From assembly GCA_024403715.1 (NCBI GenBank), contig JAKSRJ010000014.1, positions 1 through 54,454 on the forward strand: 54,454 nt of DNA, read 5' to 3'. This DNA comes from Saccharofermentans sp. (GTDB lineage Bacteria; Bacillota; Clostridia; Saccharofermentanales; Saccharofermentanaceae). This document shows positions 17,055 to 25,673 of this stretch, piece by piece. Under the pieces are notes generated by a model, which did no database searches, was not told the origin of the DNA, and saw nothing but the letters and a program-made list of their open reading frames with translations. Within the stretch, counting starts at the first letter, position 1; each line of letters starts with the position of its first letter. A program made the translations under genes and the position numbers.

Positions 17055-17619
17055 CAGCCTTACGAAGTGCCTTGCCTCTGTGGCTCATACTATTCTTCTG
17101 CTCAGGACTCATCTGCGCTGAAGTCATACCATACTCAGGAACATAGAAAATAGGATCATAACCAAAACCATTAAGTCCAGATGGCTGCTCCTGTAACACT
17201 CCTTCGAAATACTCTTCTACTGTAAAGCTTGTCTTATCAGGCTTTACTACAGCGATTGCACAAGTAAAGTGTGCAGTACGCTTCTCGTCAGGAACATCCT
17301 TAAGCATCTCAAAAATCCTGGCAAACTTCTCAGGATATGTAGAATTCTCACCACAAAATCTTGCTGAGTAGATTCCAGGCGCACCATCTAACGCATCGAT
17401 GCAAAGGCCAGAATCATCTGCAAGAACATAGTCATCTGTATATTTAGCTACAGTTTCTGCTTTAATTAAAGCATTACCACGGAAAGAATCTGCATCCTCA
17501 ACGATATCGCATGATATTCCTGCGTCCTTCATGGATACAGCTTCAAAATCTGTACCTTCCAAAAGTTCGTTTATCTCACGAACCTTATCCTTATTACCAG
17601 TTGCAATAACTATTTTCAT
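17029..17619 (-). CDS. rdgB: XTP/dITP pyrophosphatase (RdgB/HAM1 family)
   Basis: Hydrolyses non-canonical purine triphosphates (XTP, dITP, ITP) to monophosphates and so cleans the nucleotide pool. Motifs: start MKIVIATGNKDKVREI, VLADDSGLCIDALDGAPGIYSARF with the catalytic Asp, LNGFGYDPIFYVPEYGMTSAQM, and SHRGKALR near the C-terminus. Length about 196, normal. I set the start at 17619 rather than four codons earlier because the ATG follows GGAGG by six bases and overlaps the methyltransferase stop (ATGA). It is the last gene of the argS operon, ahead of a terminator. Confidence 0.96.
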   Translation of the reverse strand: MKIVIATGNKDKVREINELLEGTDFEAVSMKDAGISCDIVEDADSFRGNALIKAETVAKYTDDYVLADDSGLCIDALDGAPGIYSARFCGENSTYPEKFARIFEMLKDVPDEKRTAHFTCAIAVVKPDKTSFTVEEYFEGVLQEQPSGLNGFGYDPIFYVPEYGMTSAQMSPEQKNSMSHRGKALRKAVEQILEKC

Positions 17620-19046
17620 AAAAGCCTCCAAGCCTTAGGATATAAATTCTTAATAATACCGTCTGCACTTCTCTTACCAAACCCTAGAGGATAACCATCA
17701 ACGGTTATAACTACATTCCCTTTCTTCCCTGGTTCAGCAGTTAATGTCTCACCCTTGAGGTAACGTAAGACGCTATTGTCATCATAAGAGAAATCTATCT
17801 TGGATTCCTCCTTAATATTATTCTTATCAAGAGCTAATGCTAATGAATGAGATGGTGTTAAAATTACGCCTTTGGAAGTAACCTTGGTTTCACCTATGTA
17901 CAAACCATTCTTTACAGTTTTAAGTCCACGTAAAGCTCGTACATCCATAGCAGGAATAAAAATATGAGATCCATTTACCATCAGATAAGGAAGAACATTC
18001 TTCTTTAAATCATCAAGTGCTTCTTTTCTTAAAATGTCGCTCATAAACTCAAAAACAGAATCTTTCTCCTTAAGATTACGTGAAGAAGTCTTCTTATCTA
18101 GTCTTGGATAAATCTCTAATTCAGATACAAAAGATTCGTCTTCTGACTTATGAAGATGAACGCAGAAATGTCCATCGCCCTCACTTAGATGAGGCCAGAT
18201 GCGCATGCTTCCTGGAGCTTTCGAGTTACTACCAGCATGAGTAACACCTTTTATCTCTGGATGAGCAACTATAGTATAGTTAGGATGCTTGGATAAAAAA
18301 TCAGCAATTTGCTCCTCATCTTCCAATTCACAGAAAGTACATGTAGAGTAAACCAAATCGCCACCAGGCTTAAGCATCATATCAGCACTTTCTAAAATAG
18401 AGGCCTGAATTTCACTACATGTTGTTGGTCCATATTTTACCCATGATTTAACCGCCCCTGGATCTCTCCTGAACATTCCCTCTCCTGAACAAGGTGCATC
18501 AACAATAATCTTATCCGCACAAAGTGGAAGAACTTTACGCATATTAATAGGGTCTTCGTTAAGAATAACTACATTAGACAATCCCATTCTCTCAATATTA
18601 CGAAGCAAAGCCTTACTTCTATTCTCAGATATTTCATTAGCTATCAGTATACCTTCACCTTTTAAGTCCTCAGCAATACGACATGACTTGCCTCCTGGAG
18701 CCGCACAAAGGTCCATTACAATGTCACCAGGTTTTGCAGATAACACCTGAGCAGGAAGCATTGCCGATGGTTCCTGAGGATAAAAAACACCGCCGTGATA
18801 ATAAGGAGAATTACCTGATACATCTTCACCTACATAGAATCCGCTATCGCACCAATCAACCTTCTTTGTTTTTTCACCAAGCGCACTTAAGATTTTATCG
18901 TATTCATCTATAGCAGACTTCTTACGGTTAATTCTTATTCCCTTAAGTCCATCTGTATCAAAGCTCTCAAAAAAGCCATCCTCTGTAATACCAGAGGATT
19001 TCATCTGCTCTTTCATTCTAGTAATAAACACTTCTGGGAGTCTCAT
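17616..19046 (-). CDS. RsmF/RsmB-like rRNA (cytosine-5) methyltransferase
   Basis: A 476-residue SAM-dependent methyltransferase of the NOL1/NOP2/Sun family. SAM-binding motif DLCAAPGGKSCRIAEDL (about 112-128), motif IV with the catalytic Cys in DAPCSGEGMFRR (about 177-188), and motif VI with the second Cys in YSTCTF (about 237-242). The N-terminal LPEVFITRMKE start and the C-terminal PUA-like part (GLYIGETKVTSKGVILTPSHSLAL, then LKGETL) match the RsmF type. The target is expected to be 16S rRNA m5C. It overlaps the peptidase gene upstream by four bases. Confidence 0.93.
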   Translation of the reverse strand: MRLPEVFITRMKEQMKSSGITEDGFFESFDTDGLKGIRINRKKSAIDEYDKILSALGEKTKKVDWCDSGFYVGEDVSGNSPYYHGGVFYPQEPSAMLPAQVLSAKPGDIVMDLCAAPGGKSCRIAEDLKGEGILIANEISENRSKALLRNIERMGLSNVVILNEDPINMRKVLPLCADKIIVDAPCSGEGMFRRDPGAVKSWVKYGPTTCSEIQASILESADMMLKPGGDLVYSTCTFCELEDEEQIADFLSKHPNYTIVAHPEIKGVTHAGSNSKAPGSMRIWPHLSEGDGHFCVHLHKSEDESFVSELEIYPRLDKKTSSRNLKEKDSVFEFMSDILRKEALDDLKKNVLPYLMVNGSHIFIPAMDVRALRGLKTVKNGLYIGETKVTSKGVILTPSHSLALALDKNNIKEESKIDFSYDDNSVLRYLKGETLTAEPGKKGNVVITVDGYPLGFGKRSADGIIKNLYPKAWRLL

Positions 19047-20737
19047 AGGTTCAAGAATTCACAACACGCATAAGCTATACGCTTAATAACATTAACATCA
19101 AACGGGCTATCTAATTCAGACTGCTTCAACAGATTCAAGAAAGTATCAGTTCCACCCAATGAGCAAAGCTTGTTGTACTTCATCAAAGCAAGCTTCATAT
19201 CTTCTCTTGATAAATCCCATAGCTGTAAAGCACAAATATGAGCTAGACAATAATCAATATAGTAAAAAGGTGAAGTGAAAATATGATCCTTCTTCATCCA
19301 AGCACCACCCATAGCATGGAAAGGATGATCTTCATCATACTTAATAAAAGGCTGATATTTTTCCTCTAATTTCTTCCACACACCATGACGCTCATCTGGA
19401 GTCATATCAGGATTATCGTAAATAATATGCTGGAATTCGTCTACCATACATCCATATGGAAGGAATAATAAAGCTTGTGTCATATGGAGTTCACGATACT
19501 GTTCCGCTTTGTCTCCATAGAACATTTCCATAAATGAATAAGACAAAAACTCCATAGATGTAGAATGAATCTCACAAGTCTCTAGTGTTGGAGATAGACA
19601 CTCAGCAAATGGTGAAACGTCTGCACTCTTTACCGCTGCATATGCGTGCCCCCCCTCGTGGACAATTGTCGCAACGTCATCTGCTGTTCCGTTTCCATTC
19701 ATGAATATGTAAGGAATAGCAAAGCTATCCAAATACATACAGTAACCACCTGTAGATTTGTTTTTACGGGAAAGCAAATCCGTAAATCCGTGTTCAGATA
19801 AAACCTCAAAAAAACTTGGGCTAGAACCAAAAATCTTTGCAAAAAAATCGCCAGCCACATGTTCGTAGCTAATACCAGGAATAGAAGGAACTGGATTTCC
19901 CTTCTCAAAAAGAGTTGGTAAGTCGTAGAACATCAACTCTTCTACGCCTAGTCTTTCTTTTTGCAGTTTTCTTATCTGAACTGTTAAAGGAACAATGTAT
20001 TTAAGAACTGCATTTCTGAACATCTCGACATCCTTAGCGTTATAGTCATAGCGTTCCATAAGCTTATATCCAAGTTCAGTATATGTCTCACAGTTAAGCT
20101 TCTTAGCGATATTGGTTCTTATCTTAACCATATCATCGTAAATCTTATCGAAGGTTTCCTTTTTGCCCATATAGTATTCATCTAATACCTTATGCGCTTC
20201 TTTACGAGTCTTACGTCTTGTAGACTCTAAATATGGTGATAAGAGACTTAAATTCAAAGTTTTACCTTCAAAATCGATAGAAGCCTCCGACTGAATCTGA
20301 GAATAATCATTCTGCAAAGATGATTCCTGTGCATAATCATCGATAACTTCAGGAGAAATAGTCTCCTTATGATTAGCTGCTTTACGGAAAATCATCTCGC
20401 CATATTTCTCTTTGATCTTATCTGCACATGGACAGTTAACCATAACCTGAAGCATAGCAGATGAAAGCTCACTTAAAGTAGCTGTGGCTTCATCATAATA
20501 CTCAAGCTCATCAGTATAGAACTCATCCGATGTATCTAAATCATGAAGAATAATACAGAGTTCATACATGGTATTAAAATCTGCAATTAGCTTTTCATAT
20601 TCAAGAAGAATATCAGATGCCTGATCAATATCTTGTGTTGTCATAAGACGCAATCTTAAATCTCTAATTTCCTCAGTAATAACATTAAGATCTGGTCTTT
20701 GATACTTGATATCCTTAAAGTCTGGCATCATCTCCAT
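19043..20737 (-). CDS. M3-family oligoendopeptidase (PepF-like zinc metallopeptidase)
   Basis: A 564-residue cytoplasmic oligopeptidase. The zinc site VHEGGHAYAAV (about 361-371, HEXXH) is followed at the usual distance by the third ligand Glu in LETCEIHSTSMEFLSY. The long helical N-terminal half and the C-terminal FYYIDYCLAHICALQLW block are family features. Upstream AGGATG serves as ribosome-binding site; the gene begins seven bases after argS ends. M3 peptidases trim short peptides; the physiological role here is inferred only. Confidence 0.94.
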   Translation of the reverse strand: MEMMPDFKDIKYQRPDLNVITEEIRDLRLRLMTTQDIDQASDILLEYEKLIADFNTMYELCIILHDLDTSDEFYTDELEYYDEATATLSELSSAMLQVMVNCPCADKIKEKYGEMIFRKAANHKETISPEVIDDYAQESSLQNDYSQIQSEASIDFEGKTLNLSLLSPYLESTRRKTRKEAHKVLDEYYMGKKETFDKIYDDMVKIRTNIAKKLNCETYTELGYKLMERYDYNAKDVEMFRNAVLKYIVPLTVQIRKLQKERLGVEELMFYDLPTLFEKGNPVPSIPGISYEHVAGDFFAKIFGSSPSFFEVLSEHGFTDLLSRKNKSTGGYCMYLDSFAIPYIFMNGNGTADDVATIVHEGGHAYAAVKSADVSPFAECLSPTLETCEIHSTSMEFLSYSFMEMFYGDKAEQYRELHMTQALLFLPYGCMVDEFQHIIYDNPDMTPDERHGVWKKLEEKYQPFIKYDEDHPFHAMGGAWMKKDHIFTSPFYYIDYCLAHICALQLWDLSREDMKLALMKYNKLCSLGGTDTFLNLLKQSELDSPFDVNVIKRIAYACCEFLNL

Positions 20738-20743
20738 AATTAA

Positions 20744-22477
20744 TTACATCCTCTCTACTGTTTCAATACCTAAGAGATTAAGTCCTGACTTCAGCGTGTT
20801 ACATACAGCTTCACAAAGAGCAAGACGAGCTTCTGATGTTGTCTTATCAACACCTTCACCTAAGATTCTGCAATTATTATAGAAAGAGTTAAAAGAAGAT
20901 GCTGTCTCAAAAATATTACGTGAGATAACAAATGGCTCATAAATCTCAGCAGCCTTCTTTACTGCACCTTCAAAGCTTGCTAAGTTAGAGATAACCTCAT
21001 ACTCATCATCAGATGTCAAAGTAGCAATTACGTCCTTATCAGAAGTTGGCTTAAGACCAGCTTCTTCTGCTTTACGAATAATCGAACGAGTTCTAGCATA
21101 TGTATACATTAAGTAAGGCGCAGAGTTACCGTTAAAGTTAAGCATATCCTCCCATGAGAATACGATGTCCTTCTCACGACCAGACTTAACATATGTGTAG
21201 ATAACAGAACCAATACCTACCTTCTCAGCAATCTCATTAATTTCTTTCTCAGACATATCCTGTCCACGTTGCTTAGCATTCTCTTCGATTACTTCACGAG
21301 TCTTCTTAACAGCCTCATCTAATAGGTCTTCAAGAAGAACTATATTACCTTCACGAGTAGAGAACTTCATATTCTTAAACTTAACAAGGCCAAAACCTAC
21401 ATGTACGCAGTCATCAGCACACTTGTATCCAGCCTTGCGAAGAACTCCAAATACCTGCTTAAAATGAAGTTCCTGAGGAATACCTACAACATAGATATTC
21501 TTGTTGAAGTTATACTCATTAAGTCTATAAAGAACTGCTGCCAAATCTCTTGACGCATAGATAGTAGTTCCATCACTCTTCAAAATGATACATGGTGGAA
21601 GCTTCTCATCATCAAGCCTTACAACCTGAGCGCCTTCACTCTCTTCTAGAAGATTCTTCTCACGAAGCATATCAACTACCGCAGGAATCTTATCACTATA
21701 GAAAGACTCACCATTATAGTTATCAAACTCAACACCAATTCTACTGTAAAGCTTGTTAAATACGACCAAAGACTCGTCTCTGAACTTCTGCCATAGTAGT
21801 ACTTCTTCCTCGCATCCATCTTCGAGTTTTTTGAAGTTCTCTCTTGCAGAAACCTCTAAGCTCTCATCGTTCTTAGCCTCATCATGGAACTTAACATAGA
21901 TTCTTAGAAGCTCCTTAATTGGATCTTCGTTAAGAGCGGCTTCATCACCCCAAAGTCTATAAGCAGTAATGAGCTTACCAAACTGCGTACCATAATCTCC
22001 TAAATGATTCATACGAATAACGTTATAACCAAGCTTATCGTATATTCTAGATAAGGAGTTACCAAGAACTGTAGTAAAAGCATGACCTACATGGAAAGGC
22101 TTAGCAATATTAGGAGATGAGAACTCTACTATAGTATTCTGTCCATTACCAATATCTGAAGAGCCATAGCAAAAGCCCATCTCATTAATAGAGGCAATAA
22201 TATCCTTTGCATAGCTGCTTCTGTCAATAAAGAAGTTAAGATATGGTCCAACATTTTTCACTTCGAATACACCATTTTCTGTAAGTGAAGCCTCCAATGC
22301 CAAATCAGACGCAATCATCTGAGGAGCTTTACGCATCGACTTAGCAAGTGCAAAACAAGGGAAAGCATAATCACCCATACCTTTTTGTGGTGGAATCTCG
22401 ATGAGCTTCATAATTTGCTCTTCTGGAAGGTTGGAAATAACTGATAAATTCTTTGCTATAACGGACTTGTAATCCAT
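20744..22477 (-). CDS. argS: Arginyl-tRNA synthetase
   Basis: Charges tRNA-Arg. The 577-residue length is typical. The N-terminal Add-1 domain (about 1-110) includes GDYAFPCFALAKSMRKAP. The HIGH motif appears as FSSPNIAKPFHVGHAFTT (HVGH, about 130), and KMSK is replaced by the family's FSTREGN form at about 373. The DALR anticodon-binding domain ends the protein, starting near NGNSAPYLMYTYARTRSI. It is the first gene of the argS-peptidase-methyltransferase-pyrophosphatase operon and is divergent from the MraY-like gene. Confidence 0.97.
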   Translation of the reverse strand: MDYKSVIAKNLSVISNLPEEQIMKLIEIPPQKGMGDYAFPCFALAKSMRKAPQMIASDLALEASLTENGVFEVKNVGPYLNFFIDRSSYAKDIIASINEMGFCYGSSDIGNGQNTIVEFSSPNIAKPFHVGHAFTTVLGNSLSRIYDKLGYNVIRMNHLGDYGTQFGKLITAYRLWGDEAALNEDPIKELLRIYVKFHDEAKNDESLEVSARENFKKLEDGCEEEVLLWQKFRDESLVVFNKLYSRIGVEFDNYNGESFYSDKIPAVVDMLREKNLLEESEGAQVVRLDDEKLPPCIILKSDGTTIYASRDLAAVLYRLNEYNFNKNIYVVGIPQELHFKQVFGVLRKAGYKCADDCVHVGFGLVKFKNMKFSTREGNIVLLEDLLDEAVKKTREVIEENAKQRGQDMSEKEINEIAEKVGIGSVIYTYVKSGREKDIVFSWEDMLNFNGNSAPYLMYTYARTRSIIRKAEEAGLKPTSDKDVIATLTSDDEYEVISNLASFEGAVKKAAEIYEPFVISRNIFETASSFNSFYNNCRILGEGVDKTTSEARLALCEAVCNTLKSGLNLLGIETVERM

Positions 22478-22527
22478 AAGTAACTCCTAATATAAATAAA
22501 TAGATAGAAATTATAACAGATTCACAT

Positions 22528-22533
22528 TATAAT
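22528..22533 (+). promoter_or_regulatory. Candidate -10 element for the MraY-like gene
   Basis: A perfect TATAAT lies 33 bases upstream of the ATG, giving a leader of about 27 bases. The region 17 bases further upstream (TAGAAA) does not match a -35 consensus. A second TATAAT occurs on the minus strand nearby and could serve argS, so this divergent gap probably carries both promoters. Confidence 0.4.
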
Positions 22534-22566
22534 TACACGGGTTTAACGGTACTTTTGGAGGCATTA

Positions 22567-23529
22567 ATGTCAGATATAGCTAGAATAGTTGGAGCATCTT
22601 TATCAGGGTTAATACTGTGTTTTATTATGCTTTATTTTCTCCCTGGTGGTAAAAAGATATTGGGACACGATAGAGGACGTAAATTTGCAATTGGTTCTGA
22701 AGTAAATATTGGTAAACCAACTGGTGTAGGCATCTACTTTACTTTAGTTTTCATTGTTGTCAGCTGTATATTCTGCCAAGTAGATATCGGCATTTATATT
22801 ATGCTTTTCCTTACATTGATAATGTCAGTTATTGGCTTTCTTGACGATCGCGCCAAAACGCCTTGGGGTGAATACTCCAAGGGAGCATTAGACTTCGTAA
22901 TTGCACTAATAGGTGGCATTTTACTCGTAAACTTCTTTGGGTATGCAGTTATACTCGGTATAACAGGAACTCCTGTAGAGATAAATATTGCACTTTATGC
23001 CATTCTTGCTTGCATTCTATTTGTGGTTTCGATTAACGCTACAAATGCCACTGACGGAGTTGATGGGTTATCGGGAACTCTCACAATTCTTACTTTAATA
23101 ACAAGCATCGTAGCTGCTGCTATTAGAGGTACTATTAATACAAATGGACTTGTATTAGGCCTTGGTCTTATCGCAGTTTTAGTTTCATACCTCTGGTTCA
23201 ACCATTTCCCATCAAAGATGCTTATGGGAGATGCAGGTTCAAGAGCAATTGGTTTTTTCATCGCCTTTTATCTTATGTACATCAAGATGCCTTTTGCATA
23301 TTTAATAATCTGCCTTCCATTCCTTATAGATGGTGGACTTTCAATTCTTAAAATTACAATTGGAAGATTAACAAAAAAGAAGATTATCATCCTTAAGAAT
23401 TTAATTACTCCAGTCCACGATCACTTAAAGAAAAAGAAGGGATTTTCGGTTCCTAAAACTTGGCTTACTATATGCCTTTGTGCATTAATAATCGATGTGA
23501 TTTACATACTGTTAGTATCATTAACATAA
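22567..23529 (+). CDS. MraY-like glycosyltransferase family 4 protein (polyprenyl-phosphate phosphosugar transferase)
   Basis: About 320 residues, ten or so membrane segments. It has the MraY/WecA hallmarks: GFLDDRAK (DD motif, about 94-101), NATNATDGVDGLSG (corresponding to NLTDGLDGLA), FNHFPSKMLMGDAGSRAIGFF, and TPVHDHLKKKKG in place of the HHH/PIHHH loop. It should transfer phospho-MurNAc-pentapeptide or another phosphosugar to undecaprenyl phosphate. It stands alone, outside a division/cell-wall cluster, so it may be the true MraY or a paralogue. The start at the ATG after GGAGG is preferred over a TTG four codons upstream. A terminator follows. Confidence 0.9.
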   Translation: MSDIARIVGASLSGLILCFIMLYFLPGGKKILGHDRGRKFAIGSEVNIGKPTGVGIYFTLVFIVVSCIFCQVDIGIYIMLFLTLIMSVIGFLDDRAKTPWGEYSKGALDFVIALIGGILLVNFFGYAVILGITGTPVEINIALYAILACILFVVSINATNATDGVDGLSGTLTILTLITSIVAAAIRGTINTNGLVLGLGLIAVLVSYLWFNHFPSKMLMGDAGSRAIGFFIAFYLMYIKMPFAYLIICLPFLIDGGLSILKITIGRLTKKKIIILKNLITPVHDHLKKKKGFSVPKTWLTICLCALIIDVIYILLVSLT

Positions 23530-23557
23530 AGAAAAGGGACCTGACGGTCCCTTTTAA
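23530..23557. terminator. Bidirectional terminator after the MraY-like gene
   Basis: AAAAGGGACC (23532-23541), tetraloop TGAC, GGTCCCTTTT (23546-23555). The palindromic stem with T runs on both strands can serve the MraY-like gene and the convergent phospho-signalling operon. Confidence 0.93.
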
Positions 23558-23580
23558 AATCTTCATTATCGAGCTTCGAA

Positions 23581-24408
23581 TTATAAGAATTCAGAGAAAT
23601 CATCTAGTGTCTCATTGGCAGATGCAATAGGATCCTCAAATTTCTTTTCTTCTACCTTTGAAGTCTCCACTTTCTGACTATCCTCAGTTACAGGTGGAAG
23701 CTTACGCTCTGGTACTGGTGCGACATCTGCGATGGATGGTTTCTCTACTACATCAACTATTGAAGAATCATCAGTCTTTGAAGTTTTTTCGGCATTAGGA
23801 TTTGTTGACTTTGGTAATATCTTAGCTGCATTCTTCTTAGCAGCTTCAGCAATAGCAGCTTCACGCTTTGCTTTAACCCACGCCTTATAATCATCATCCT
23901 CATTTGCCTTAGGATTAGTTGCAGTTTCTTCCTTCTTAGCTTTAGCCTCAGCGATTTTCTGAGCCTTTTCAGCTTCTTTTTGAGCCTTAGCTTCAGCGGC
24001 AGCCTTCTCCTCTGCTGCCTTACGATTTCTCTCCTGCATCTCAGCCTTCTTGGCAAGAGTCTCTTCAAGAACCTTCTGCTGAGCCAATCGACGTTCTTCA
24101 CGCATCTTAAGTTTTGCTTCTTCTTCTGCAGCTTTCTGGGCCTTCTCTGCTTGCTCTTTCTCGATAATCTCTCTCTTTTCTTCACTAACAACCTTAGCTG
24201 CAGTCTTCTGCAAAGAAGATAAATCTTCTGGTGCAGTAACGGCTGTCATCTTAATAGCAGCCATCTTTTTACGAGACTCCTCTGCAGAACGTGCCTCTTC
24301 TTCAGCAACTTTGTCACCAAGAGCATTGAGCTTAGCAATATCTTCTGATGTTGGAACTTTTGGCTCGGAATCAGTCTCAAGTGTCTTTCTATAATCAAAG
24401 CCCTTCAA
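23581..24408 (-). CDS. Charged coiled-coil protein, main part of an apparently interrupted gene
   Basis: Unknown function. The 275-residue reading frame begins at a TTG without a ribosome-binding site, directly after an in-frame TGA (24412-24414) that ends a 36-residue ORF in the same frame. The middle (about 65-190) is a long Ala/Glu/Lys/Arg-rich helix, probably coiled coil (AEKAQKAAEEEAKLKMREER). The C-terminal third is acidic and Pro/Ser-rich, ending in DDFSEFL. No membrane segment or enzymatic motif is seen. The gene is last in the kinase-vWA-PP2C operon and could be the module's substrate or scaffold (inference). It is either the downstream fragment of a nonsense-mutated gene or separately translated. 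Confidence 0.6.
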   Translation of the reverse strand: MKGFDYRKTLETDSEPKVPTSEDIAKLNALGDKVAEEEARSAEESRKKMAAIKMTAVTAPEDLSSLQKTAAKVVSEEKREIIEKEQAEKAQKAAEEEAKLKMREERRLAQQKVLEETLAKKAEMQERNRKAAEEKAAAEAKAQKEAEKAQKIAEAKAKKEETATNPKANEDDDYKAWVKAKREAAIAEAAKKNAAKILPKSTNPNAEKTSKTDDSSIVDVVEKPSIADVAPVPERKLPPVTEDSQKVETSKVEEKKFEDPIASANETLDDFSEFL

Positions 24409-24411
24409 TTG

Positions 24412-24522
24412 TCAATCATCTACACCTGGATTTGTAAAATCGGAAGCAGCTCCCATTATCGCCTTGATATCAGGTGTCTTAACTCCTGGCAATATGGTAT
24501 ATTTTTTCTCTTCTCTTTCCAT
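24412..24522 (-). CDS. 36-residue ORF, likely N-terminus of the coiled-coil gene cut by a TGA
   Basis: The ATG (24520-24522) abuts the PP2C stop codon and is preceded by GGGGG at six bases, so it has a better initiation site than the downstream frame. It encodes 36 residues, MEREEKKYTILPGVKTPDIK followed by a short segment ending NPGVDD, then TGA. Two codons later the same frame resumes with the 275-residue coiled-coil protein. Reading the TGA as Trp (TGG to TGA, one base) would give one continuous protein of 312 residues. TGA is used as an ordinary stop elsewhere in the window, so a different genetic code is not indicated. Confidence 0.6.
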   Translation of the reverse strand: MEREEKKYTILPGVKTPDIKAIMGAASDFTNPGVDD

Positions 24523-25668
24523 TTATGCCCCCAAAATAATCTTAATCAATAACGCAACTATTACAACAAATTCTACACCTGCAATAACCTTAAACAAAAT
24601 AGAATTATTAGCAGGCTTCTCATCACTTACGACATCATCCTTGTTTTTTTCGTCCTTAGAAATCTCAATCTTAGGTGTCTCAATCTTAGTTTCTTCTATC
24701 TTAGGAGATTCCTGCTTAACCTCTTCATCTTCCTCAGTCTTAACAGGTACACCGTCAGGCAAAATCGAATCTTCAGGCTTATTATTAGCTGCATTAGCAA
24801 TAACTTCTTTTGCTACTTTAACAGCTGGAATCATTGCTGTCTGCAAATCCTTGAAAGTGTCTTCACTTCTAGGGAAAGCGACAGCGCTAGTAGGTAAATC
24901 ATCTGTAACTGGTGCCTTTGTATCGTCAAATAATAGTACACCAAATGACGAATCATCGCTCATATTAGAAGCACCTACAATATATTTTTCCAATATAGAA
25001 TTTATCTCTTCTTCACACTTCTCACGTCCAGACTTAGCAGTCTCAACCATACGAGCTACTACAGGCTTAACAAGTCCAGAATTATCATCGTAAACAGAAT
25101 CCTGAACTCCATCTGTCATTAAAGCAACTCCGTGTAAATCATCAACCGTTGTCTTGATCAATCTTAAATAATCAGCTGCATGTGGCGCTGTAACAAAATA
25201 TGTATGTCCTGCTTTGTCATTTTGTGGCATTGTAATTGGACGAACACCTGAAGGTGTAACTCCTGCAATCAGTCCATCACCGATATGACCAATCAAAACT
25301 CGTCTGTCCTTTACAGCACAGAACAATAATGTACAAGATAATCTTTCTAACGAATCGAGCTTGTATTGCTCAATGAGCTTACTAAAACCGATATGTACTG
25401 TAGCCATTATAATAGACTTAACAGCAGCTTCACGATTCTCATCATATAGCGCATCAAAATGATCGCATAGAAGTGTTGATATGGAATCACAAGCACTCTT
25501 AGATCCAAGCTTAGCATGTGTATATTGTTTAGACCCTGCTCCATCTGCAACTACAACACAAGAAACGCCATTTTTCTCTACAGCAATAGATGAATCTTCA
25601 CAAGGAACACCACGGTTCTTATGCTTATTACCCATCATTGTTACTGCAGCAACTGTAATTCTAGTCAT
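24523..25668 (-). CDS. PP2C-family Ser/Thr protein phosphatase with C-terminal membrane anchor
   Basis: A 381-residue protein. The phosphatase domain (about 1-245) shows VPCEDSSIAV, VVVADGAGS (metal-binding DG), LIGHIGDGLIAG, MTDGVQDSV and MSDDSSFGVLLF, the PP2C motif series with metal-ligand aspartates. An acidic Glu/Lys/Pro-rich linker (about 290-352) leads to one C-terminal hydrophobic segment (about 357-380), so the catalytic domain is probably cytoplasmic and tail-anchored. It would reverse phosphorylation by the kinase encoded two genes upstream. It begins five bases after the vWA gene. It resembles YegK/TerY-P phosphatases in context. Confidence 0.9.
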   Translation of the reverse strand: MTRITVAAVTMMGNKHKNRGVPCEDSSIAVEKNGVSCVVVADGAGSKQYTHAKLGSKSACDSISTLLCDHFDALYDENREAAVKSIIMATVHIGFSKLIEQYKLDSLERLSCTLLFCAVKDRRVLIGHIGDGLIAGVTPSGVRPITMPQNDKAGHTYFVTAPHAADYLRLIKTTVDDLHGVALMTDGVQDSVYDDNSGLVKPVVARMVETAKSGREKCEEEINSILEKYIVGASNMSDDSSFGVLLFDDTKAPVTDDLPTSAVAFPRSEDTFKDLQTAMIPAVKVAKEVIANAANNKPEDSILPDGVPVKTEEDEEVKQESPKIEETKIETPKIEISKDEKNKDDVVSDEKPANNSILFKVIAGVEFVVIVALLIKIILGA

Positions 25669-25673
25669 ATTAA

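Noticed and set aside
23757..24222. Arg/Lys/Leu-rich and Leu/Ser-rich ORFs overlapping the coiled-coil gene
   Set aside because: They are shifted or antisense readings of the repetitive Ala-Glu-Lys codons; neither has a start context.
24406..24460. TGA in the coiled-coil gene as selenocysteine or Trp under an altered code
   Set aside because: No obvious SECIS-like hairpin follows the TGA, the protein is not redox-like, and TGA ends other genes here (for example the kinase and the rRNA methyltransferase), so a normal code with a nonsense codon is simpler.
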